64,000 nt of DNA, from contig DAOTEJ010000004.1 in assembly GCA_035454085.1 (NCBI GenBank), positions 7,752-71,751 of the forward strand, in the 5' to 3' direction. Shown here piece after piece: positions 58,513 through 64,000 of the stretch (position 1 is its first letter; each line of letters begins with the position of its first letter). A model generated the notes under the pieces. The model did not search any database and was not told the origin of the DNA. It saw nothing but the letters and a program-made list of their open reading frames with translations. Origin of the DNA: DAOTEJ01 sp035454085 (GTDB lineage Bacteria; Pseudomonadota; Gammaproteobacteria; Burkholderiales; Burkholderiaceae_F). The position numbers and the translations under genes were made by a program.

Positions 58513-59628
58513 TTACCCGGCCGGCCGGGCATGGGCGGTCGCGGCGGCCTGGCGACCCGCGTCGGCGCAGCGCAGGTTGATCACCACCAGCACGGCAACC
58601 AGCGCCGCCGCCCCTCCGTTGTGGAGCACGGCCAGCGCCAGCGGCCAGGCGAGCACGATGTTCGACAGCCCGGTGACGAACTGCAGCACCAGCAGCGCCG
58701 CCAGCCAGCGGGCCGCCCGGCTCAGCCCCTCGATGCGCCAGGCGCGCCAGGCCAGCACCCCCAGCAGGGCGAACACGAACAGCGCGAAGCTGCGGTGCGT
58801 CCAGTGGATGGCGACCAGAGCCTGAAAGGGGATCACGCCGCCCGCGCCGTCCATGCCCAGCGGCCGCCACAGCGTGTAGCCGGCGGCGAAGTCCGCCTCG
58901 GGCAGCCAGCGTCCCTGACACAGAGGGAAGTCCGTGCATGCCAGCACGGCGTAATTGGAGCTCACCCAACCGCCGAGCGCGATCTGCACATACAGCACCG
59001 CGAGTGAGGCCACGGCCAGACCGCGCAGGCGCGCCGCCCCGGAAGACACCAAGACAGGCGGGCTCTCGCGCAGCGCGAGCCACACCAGCAGGGCGAGCAA
59101 CGTCACGCCGCCCAGCAGATGCAAGGTGACGATGGCCGGCTGCAGCTTCATGGTGACGGTGAACGCGCCGAACGCACCCTGGACGCACACCGCAACGAAC
59201 ACCAGCGTCGCCAGCCAGGGCGAGGCCCGTGGCTCACGCCTATGGCGCCACCACGCCAGGCCCATCAGCACCACGATCAGCGCGCCCACGCCCGTGGCGA
59301 AGTAGCGATGGAGCATCTCGATCCATGCCTTGCCCATGGTCACCGGGCCGGTGGGCAGCGCGCTTTCGGCGGCGCGGATCTGCTCGCCTGCAGAAAGCGG
59401 ATTGGAGTGCCCATAGCAGCCCGGCCAGTCGGGGCAACCCAGGCCCGAGTCGGTGAGCCGGGTGAAGGCGCCGAACAGGATCAGGTCGAAGGTCAGGAAG
59501 GCGGTGAGCCAGGCCAGGCGCCGGGACTTGTGTTCGCCGCGCGAGAACCACACCAGGGCCAGCGGCACGGCGGCGATGGCTGCGCCCTTGCCGAGCAGCA
59601 GCAGGGTGGGCGCCAGATCGACGCTCAT
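58513..59628 (-). CDS. ctaA: Heme A synthase (COX15 family)
   Basis: Oxidises heme o to heme a for the aa3 oxidase. It is 371 aa with eight membrane helices in two four-helix halves. His ligands appear in [30 protein letters not shown] and AVLHNGGA, and the periplasmic disulfide pairs are CPDWPGC and CTDFPLC. The ATG at 59628 overlaps the SCO-like stop (ATGA). ctaB starts 31 bp beyond its stop. Confidence 0.95.
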   Translation of the reverse strand: MSVDLAPTLLLLGKGAAIAAVPLALVWFSRGEHKSRRLAWLTAFLTFDLILFGAFTRLTDSGLGCPDWPGCYGHSNPLSAGEQIRAAESALPTGPVTMGKAWIEMLHRYFATGVGALIVVLMGLAWWRHRREPRASPWLATLVFVAVCVQGAFGAFTVTMKLQPAIVTLHLLGGVTLLALLVWLALRESPPVLVSSGAARLRGLAVASLAVLYVQIALGGWVSSNYAVLACTDFPLCQGRWLPEADFAAGYTLWRPLGMDGAGGVIPFQALVAIHWTHRSFALFVFALLGVLAWRAWRIEGLSRAARWLAALLVLQFVTGLSNIVLAWPLALAVLHNGGAAALVAVLVVINLRCADAGRQAAATAHARPAG

Positions 59629-60233
59629 CCGACGCGCGAAGCCTTGAGCAGCTTGTTCATATCGCGCTTCATCTTGTTGGGGTCCGCGTCCCTGGGCCAG
59701 CGCAGCATCTGGTTGCCCAGCGGATCGATGATCCAGATGTGGTCGGTCAGGCGCCCCCCCGGCGGGACGGCCAGAAAGCGCTCCAGCTCCGCCGGCTGGG
59801 CGCGCAGGAAGAAGGTGCCGTCGTGCTCGCGCATGATCGCCGTGGACAGCGGCGCCGCATCGCTGACCAGCCACACGCGCTCGATGCGGTCGCGCTCGCG
59901 GCCGGTGGTGGCGCGCACCTGGCGCATGTTGTAGAGGCGCTCGGCGCAGGCCGCGTCGCAGTCGCCGGGCGCCACCTGCACCATCACCCACTTGCCAAGC
60001 AGGGAGCGCGCGTCGAAGGGCGTGCCGTCGAGCTGCCTCAAGGCCAGGGGTGGCAGGGGCCGCTGCGGCATCACCAGTTCGCCGTAGTTGGTTCGGCCGT
60101 CCGGGGGAAAGACGTAGTAGGCGAAGTAGGAGGCGATCACCGGCGCGGCGCACACGGCGAGCACCAGCCAGAGCATGCGGTAGCTGCGCCGCGCGGGCGC
60201 GGCGGCGTTCGAGGAATCAGTCGGAGGCGGCAT
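59625..60233 (-). CDS. Membrane-anchored SCO-like (thioredoxin-fold) protein of the cytochrome oxidase cluster
   Basis: 202-aa protein with one N-terminal membrane helix (MLWLVLAVCAAPVIASYFAYYVF) and a periplasmic thioredoxin-like domain. It keeps a CxxxC motif (APGDCDAACAERL) and a His before the last strand (LTDHIWIIDPLG), as in SCO copper chaperones, although overall similarity is low. It lies between SURF1 and ctaA with 4-nt overlap to ctaA and about 17 bp overlap with SURF1. A role in oxidase assembly is inferred. A GTG 6 bp earlier (60239) is an alternative start. Confidence 0.82.
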   Translation of the reverse strand: MPPPTDSSNAAAPARRSYRMLWLVLAVCAAPVIASYFAYYVFPPDGRTNYGELVMPQRPLPPLALRQLDGTPFDARSLLGKWVMVQVAPGDCDAACAERLYNMRQVRATTGRERDRIERVWLVSDAAPLSTAIMREHDGTFFLRAQPAELERFLAVPPGGRLTDHIWIIDPLGNQMLRWPRDADPNKMKRDMNKLLKASRVG

Positions 60234-60930
60234 GACCACGGTTGCGAACGGCGAAGAAGATCATGAGAGCGGCAACGGCAGCCGCGATGGCGTACCACTG
60301 GAAGGCATAGCCCAGGTGCTTGTCCACGCCAGCCGACGGCACGGGCCAGTGCCGGCGCAGGCCGTCCGACGCGTCGCTGGTCTGCTGGACCAGCAGGCGC
60401 AGCACGGGCCGCCCGGCCACGCGCTCGTAGGCCGCGTAGTCGAGGTTTTGCCAGATGCCGGGCAAGCCTGCCACGGGCGCGTCGCCGAGTTCGAGCGAGC
60501 GTGTGGGGCGCTCCACGGCCAGCCCTTGCACGACGACCTCGCCGGCAGGCGGCGCGCCCGCCGCCACGTGCGTGCGGTCGGCCGGGTCCCGAGGCACGAA
60601 GCCGCGGTTCACCAGCACCCAGGGCGCGCCGGGCGCGACCTCGAGCGGCGTGATCACGAAGAATCCGGCGCGGCCGTCCAGTTGGCGGTTGTCGAGGAAG
60701 ACCGAGGCCTCGGGAACGAAGTGTCCGCGCGCGGACACGCGGCGCGGCAGTTCGGCGGGCGCGGCGCGTCCGGCCTCGAGCGCCAGTGGCTCGGCCTGCG
60801 CCGCCGCATCCCAGCGCGCCTGCATGGCGCGCTTCTCGTCGGCGCGTCCGCTCTGCCACTGCGCCGCGGCGAGCGCGAGCGCGATCGTCGCGCACCCGGC
60901 GCCGTAGGCGAGCACGGAGCGCCACTTCAT
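60217..60930 (-). CDS. SURF1 family cytochrome oxidase assembly protein
   Basis: 237-aa inner-membrane protein with two terminal helices (LAYGAGCATIALALAAAQW; YAFQWYAIAAAVAALMIFFAV) and a periplasmic domain with FVITPLEVAPGAPWVLVNRGFVP. SURF1 proteins help insert heme a into subunit I. It is first in the leftward ctaA/ctaB operon and divergent from the twin-TM gene, 48 bp apart. Confidence 0.93.
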   Translation of the reverse strand: MKWRSVLAYGAGCATIALALAAAQWQSGRADEKRAMQARWDAAAQAEPLALEAGRAAPAELPRRVSARGHFVPEASVFLDNRQLDGRAGFFVITPLEVAPGAPWVLVNRGFVPRDPADRTHVAAGAPPAGEVVVQGLAVERPTRSLELGDAPVAGLPGIWQNLDYAAYERVAGRPVLRLLVQQTSDASDGLRRHWPVPSAGVDKHLGYAFQWYAIAAAVAALMIFFAVRNRGHAASD

Positions 60931-60978
60931 CGCCCGCTCCGCGATGGGATAATCGCCGTCCAGCCCTGGAGTCCGCGC

Positions 60979-61176
60979 ATGCGCCTGCTGATCGTCATTG
61001 CCCTGGTGGGCATCGTTGCCTCGCTTGGCTCGGCCCTTGTGTTCCTGATGCGCGACCGCGGCACCGGGCGTCGCACCGTGCAGGCCTTGACGCTGCGCGT
61101 CGGCCTGTCGGTCCTCTTGTTCCTGTTCATCCTGTTCAGCTACTGGATGGGCTGGGTGCAGCCCCGCCTTCACTGA
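60979..61176 (+). CDS. Twin-transmembrane protein (DUF2909 type)
   Basis: 65-aa protein of two membrane helices joined by a short basic loop: LLIVIALVGIVASLGSALVFLM, RDRGTGRRT, then LRVGLSVLLFLFILFSYWMG. Small proteins like this lie at the same place, on the strand opposite to the cta genes, in many betaproteobacteria. The function is unknown, perhaps oxidase assembly. It converges with ctaE and shares the hairpin between them. Confidence 0.88.
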   Translation: MRLLIVIALVGIVASLGSALVFLMRDRGTGRRTVQALTLRVGLSVLLFLFILFSYWMGWVQPRLH

Positions 61177-61191
61177 GCCCGGCAGGCCAAG

Positions 61192-61216
61192 AAAAAGCGG
61201 CGCCCTCGGGCGCCGC
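61192..61216 (-). terminator. Terminator of ctaE operon
   Basis: GCGGCGCC and GGCGCCGC form a perfect 8-bp stem with a 4-nt loop; on the minus strand it is followed by TTTTTCTT. It ends the ctaD-ctaG-ctaE transcript before the SURF1 operon. On the plus strand the T-run is missing, so it serves the twin-TM gene poorly. Confidence 0.85.
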
Positions 61217-61241
61217 CTTGCCTGAGGTCGGTCGCGACGGC

Positions 61242-62105
61242 CTAGAGCCAGTACACCACCACGTACAGGCCGATCCAGACCACGTCCACAAAGTGCCAGT
61301 ACCACGCCGCGGCCTCGAATCCGAAGTGATGCTGGGCCGAGAAGTGGCCCTTCATCAGGCGCACCAGGATCACGCTCAGCATGATGGCGCCGAGGAAAAC
61401 GTGGAATCCGTGGAAGCCCGTGAGCATGAAGAAGGTCGAGCCGAAGATGCCCGAGGACAGGCGCAGGTTCAGCGCAGAGTAGGCGTGCACGTACTCGTAG
61501 ATCTGCACGCCCAGGAAGGTCACGCCCAGAGCGACGGTGATGAACAGCCAGAAGATCGTCGTCTGGCGCTGGTTGGCCAGGAGGGCGTGGTGCGCGATCG
61601 TCAGCGTGATGCCGGAGGTCAGCAGCAGGGCGGTGTTGATCGTGGGCAGCCAGAAGGGGCCGATCGTGGTGAAGGCATCGACCAGCCCCGCCGGACCGCT
61701 GTGGGGCCAGGCACCGTCGAAGTCGGGCCAAAGCAGCCGGTGGTCAAAGTCGCCCAACAAGGGAGCGGTGATCACCCGCGCGTAGAACAGCGCGCCGAAG
61801 AAGGCGGCGAAGAACATCACCTCCGAGAAGATGAACCAGGCCATGCCCCAGCGGAACGACACGTCGACCTGCTTGCCGTAGAGCTTGCCCTCGGACTCGA
61901 GTGCGACCATGCCGAACCAGCCCACCATCATGTACAGCAGCAGGCTCAGGCCGATCAGCAGGCCCAGCCATCCGACCTGCATGCTGTTGACCACCGCGGC
62001 CGCACCGAAACCGGTGAAGCCCATCGCCAGCATGCCGACCATCGGCCATTGCGACGGCTGGGGGATGAAATAGCGCGCATCCGCGCCGGCACTTGCTGCT
62101 CCCAT
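61242..62105 (-). CDS. ctaE: Cytochrome c oxidase subunit III
   Basis: 287-aa seven-helix subunit of the aa3 oxidase. It has YFIPQPSQWPMVGM near the N terminus, WFGMVALESEGKLYGKQVD, the conserved Glu in FIFSEVMFFAAFF, and the C-terminal FHGFHVFLGAIML and WHFVDVVWIGLYVVVYW. The ATG at 62105 follows AGGAGATCCC. Confidence 0.97.
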   Translation of the reverse strand: MGAASAGADARYFIPQPSQWPMVGMLAMGFTGFGAAAVVNSMQVGWLGLLIGLSLLLYMMVGWFGMVALESEGKLYGKQVDVSFRWGMAWFIFSEVMFFAAFFGALFYARVITAPLLGDFDHRLLWPDFDGAWPHSGPAGLVDAFTTIGPFWLPTINTALLLTSGITLTIAHHALLANQRQTTIFWLFITVALGVTFLGVQIYEYVHAYSALNLRLSSGIFGSTFFMLTGFHGFHVFLGAIMLSVILVRLMKGHFSAQHHFGFEAAAWYWHFVDVVWIGLYVVVYWL

Positions 62106-62128
62106 CGGGATCTCCTCTGCCTTGCTTT

Positions 62129-62347
62129 CTATTGGCTCACTACCCACTTCACGATGGCCAGCAGCGCGAACACGAACACCGCTGCGGCCACGACACCCAT
62201 CAGGATCACGTGCACGGGGTTGAGCCGCGTCGCGTCCGATTCGTAGTCGGCGCGCCTGCGCACGCCGAAGAAACTCCAGAACACTGCCTTCGCCGTCTGC
62301 CCCAGGCTCGCGTCGCGCGGGGCGGGCGGCTTGTCCGCGGCGCTCAA
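62129..62347 (-). CDS. DUF2970 small membrane protein
   Basis: 72-aa protein with one or two membrane segments (AVFWSFFGVRRRADYESD, then VHVILMGVVAAAVFVFALLAIV), found between ctaG and ctaE in betaproteobacteria. The start is a TTG at 62347 that overlaps the ctaG stop (TTGA), giving MSAADKPPAP. The function is unknown. Confidence 0.87.
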   Translation of the reverse strand: MSAADKPPAPRDASLGQTAKAVFWSFFGVRRRADYESDATRLNPVHVILMGVVAAAVFVFALLAIVKWVVSQ

Positions 62348-62928
62348 GTGGGCGGCTCCTGCGCCGGCTGCGCCGACTTGGCGGTCTTGCCGGTCGCGCC
62401 CGCCACCTCGAAGAAGGTGTACGAGAGCGTGATTTCCTTCACGTCCTTGGGCAGATCGGGATCCACGAAGAACACCACGGGGAACTGCCTGACCTCCCCC
62501 GGACCCAGGGTCTGCTGCTGGAAGCAGAAGCACTCCAGCTTCTGAAAGTGCGCGGCCGACTGCAGCGGCGCGTAGCTCGGGATCGCCTGCCCGGCCATGG
62601 TGCGGCTCTCGAGGTTCACCAGGTCGTAGGTGACCTGCACCAGTTCGCCCGGATGGACCTCGAGGTGGTTCACGTGCGGTCGGAAGCGCCACGGGCCGCG
62701 CTCGTTCGCATCGAACTCGACGATCACCTTGCGGGTCTTGTCGACCTGCGTGTTGCGCGCGGCACGCTCGACCGAGGCGTCGCGGTTGGTAACCACGTTG
62801 ATCCCCGTGATCTCGCAGATCTTGCGGTAGATCGGCACGAGCGCCCAGCCGAAGCCGAACATGAGCACCGCCACCACCAGCAGCTTGCGCAGCAGGGTCC
62901 GGTTGCTCTGGCTCGGCGTCGCGTCCAC
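62344..62928 (-). CDS. ctaG: Cytochrome c oxidase assembly protein CtaG (Cox11 type)
   Basis: 194-aa single-pass protein inserting copper into the CuB site of subunit I. The N-terminal helix is LLVVAVLMFGFGWALVPIY, and the copper-binding CFCF is in KLECFCFQQQTL. The periplasmic immunoglobulin-like domain has WRFRPHVNHLEVHPGE. It is 4 bp downstream of the 37-aa gene. Confidence 0.96.
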   Translation of the reverse strand: MDATPSQSNRTLLRKLLVVAVLMFGFGWALVPIYRKICEITGINVVTNRDASVERAARNTQVDKTRKVIVEFDANERGPWRFRPHVNHLEVHPGELVQVTYDLVNLESRTMAGQAIPSYAPLQSAAHFQKLECFCFQQQTLGPGEVRQFPVVFFVDPDLPKDVKEITLSYTFFEVAGATGKTAKSAQPAQEPPT

Positions 62929-62932
62929 CGAC

Positions 62933-63046
62933 TCAGCCCAGCAGCCAACGGCGTGCGATCACGCCCAGGAAGAAGACCACCACCACCGTGGCCAGGATCC
63001 AGCCCGTGCGTCGGTTGTCGGTCTTGCGCTCTTCGATGCGGTCCAT
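62933..63046 (-). CDS. 37-aa cytochrome oxidase small assembly protein
   Basis: Small single-pass protein: a charged N terminus (MDRIEERKTDNRRTG) then WILATVVVVFFLGVIARRWLLG. It lies between ctaD and ctaG, where betaproteobacteria carry such a tiny gene, often annotated as a cytochrome oxidase small assembly protein. The ATG at 63046 is 23 bp after the ctaD stop. Role inferred from position. Confidence 0.8.
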   Translation of the reverse strand: MDRIEERKTDNRRTGWILATVVVVFFLGVIARRWLLG

Positions 63047-63069
63047 CGGTATGCCCTTGTCCCTACGGC

Positions 63070-64000
63070 CTACTTCACCACCGGAGGCGTCTCGAACGAG
63101 TGATAGGGCGGCGGCGAAGACAGGGTCCACTCCAGCCCGTCGGGCGCGTGCCAGGGGTTGTCGCCCGCCGACTTGCCACCCTTGATGCACTTGAGCACGA
63201 CGTACAGGAACAGCAGCTGCGTGAGGCCAAAGCCAAAGGCCCCGATCGTCGCCAGCATGTTGAAGTCGGCAAACTGCAGGGCGTAGTCGGCGTAGCGACG
63301 CGGCATGCCTGCGAGCCCCAGGAAGTGCATCGGGAAGAAGGTGACGTTGAAGAAGATGATCGACAGCCAGAAGTGCGTCTTGCCGAGCGTCTCGTCGTAC
63401 ATGTGGCCGGTCCACTTGGGCAGCCAGTAGTAGGCACCCGCGAACAGGGCGAAGAGCGAGCCCGCCACCAGCACGTAGTGGAAGTGCGCCACCACGTAAT
63501 AGGTGTCCTGGAGCTGGATGTCGATCGGCGCCACCGCCAGGATCAGGCCGGTGAAGCCGCCCATCGTGAACACGAAGATGAAGCCCACCGAGAACAGCAT
63601 CGGCGTCTCGAAGCTCATCGAGCCCTTCCACATCGTGGCCAGCCAGTTGAACACCTTCACGCCCGTGGGCACGGCGATCAGCATCGTGGCGTACATGAAG
63701 AACAGCTGCCCGGTCACCGGCATGCCGGTGGTGAACATGTGGTGCGCCCAGACGATGAAGCTGAGGATGGCGATCGAGGCCGTGGCGTAGACCATCGAGG
63801 CGTAGCCGAACAGCGGCTTGCGCGCGAACACCGGCACGATCTGGCTCACGATGCCGAAGGCCGGCAGGATCATGATGTAGACCTCGGGGTGCCCGAAGAA
63901 CCAGAAGATGTGCTGGTACATCACCGGGTCGCCGCCGCCGGCCGCGTTGAAGAAGCTGGTGCCGAAGTGGCGGTCGGTCAGCGTCATGGTGATGGCGCCG
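63070..64000 (-). CDS. ctaD: Cytochrome c oxidase subunit I, 3' part (cut by window end)
   Basis: C-terminal about 310 residues of the aa3 oxidase catalytic subunit. The frame is open to the window edge, so the ATG at 63987 is internal. It shows the CuB His and cross-linked Tyr in [15 protein letters not shown], the CuB His pair in [10 protein letters not shown], and the heme ligands in [13 protein letters not shown]. It ends [19 protein letters not shown]. The gene heads the ctaD - 37-aa - ctaG - DUF2970 - ctaE operon. Confidence 0.97.
   Translation of the reverse strand, partial: GAITMTLTDRHFGTSFFNAAGGGDPVMYQHIFWFFGHPEVYIMILPAFGIVSQIVPVFARKPLFGYASMVYATASIAILSFIVWAHHMFTTGMPVTGQLFFMYATMLIAVPTGVKVFNWLATMWKGSMSFETPMLFSVGFIFVFTMGGFTGLILAVAPIDIQLQDTYYVVAHFHYVLVAGSLFALFAGAYYWLPKWTGHMYDETLGKTHFWLSIIFFNVTFFPMHFLGLAGMPRRYADYALQFADFNMLATIGAFGFGLTQLLFLYVVLKCIKGGKSAGDNPWHAPDGLEWTLSSPPPYHSFETPPVVK

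Overview
This is a GC-rich chromosomal segment of a betaproteobacterium, most likely Burkholderiales. The evidence is gene content and order: uvrA-MFS-ssb, kdsD-kdsC-lptC-lptA-lptB-rpoN-hpf-ptsN-hprK-rapZ, lolB-ispE-tRNA-Gln-prs-rplY-pth-ychF, rsmD-coaD-ferredoxin and the ctaD-ctaG-DUF2970-ctaE / SURF1-ctaA-ctaB cluster are core arrangements of that class. I see no rRNA, IS element, prophage or CRISPR array. Two 100-N scaffold gaps (6578-6677 and 41435-41534) each break a gene.

Layout. 1-6.8 kb: Cu(I)/Ag(I) efflux operon (TolC-type channel, CusB, CusA, cupredoxin/CusF protein), with CusB carrying two extra CusF domains. 6.8-12.7 kb: a 45-aa membrane microprotein, a histone H1-like protein, ssb, an MFS transporter, uvrA and a TfoX C-terminal-domain gene. 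12.6-18.5 kb, leftward: a lipid A/undecaprenyl sugar-transfer cassette (GT39, LAB-N protein, GT2), a periplasmic phosphatase, apt and a Kef-type antiporter. 18.6-28.7 kb, rightward: LPS Kdo synthesis and Lpt transport genes, sigma-54, hibernation factor, the nitrogen-PTS/HprK/RapZ group, a PsiF-repeat protein and a Lon-substrate-binding-domain protein, with an Ada-like alkyltransferase on the opposite strand. 28.7-32.7 kb, leftward: mutY, a dynamin-like GTPase and mutM. 32.7-44.0 kb: TPR protein, lolB, ispE, tRNA-Gln, prs, rplY, a DEAD-box helicase, pth, a patatin-like phospholipase (split by the second gap), two GNAT genes and ychF. 44.1-48.7 kb: lipoprotein plus DASS-family anion transporter, MOSC protein, DUF418 protein, ferredoxin. 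48.7-55.6 kb: coaD, rsmD, ftsY, ygbA-like, ppx, sixA, ppk. 56-64 kb: rpoH behind a perfect CIRCE operator, then the aa3 cytochrome oxidase biogenesis genes (two SCO-type proteins, ctaB, ctaA, SURF1, twin-TM protein, ctaE, DUF2970, ctaG, a 37-aa protein) and the 3' end of ctaD, cut by the window edge.

Functionally the window is mostly housekeeping: envelope assembly (Kdo, Lpt, Lol, lipid A modification), genome maintenance (UvrA, Ssb, MutM, MutY, Ada-like protein), metal and copper handling (Cus efflux at one end, copper insertion into cytochrome oxidase at the other), polyphosphate turnover and stress sigma factors. I found no clearly undescribed multi-gene system. The most interesting items are the copper-domain architecture of the cus operon, the CIRCE site on rpoH, the dynamin GTPase between the two 8-oxoguanine repair genes, the HU-headed H1-like protein, and an assembly artefact whose correction restores a gene.
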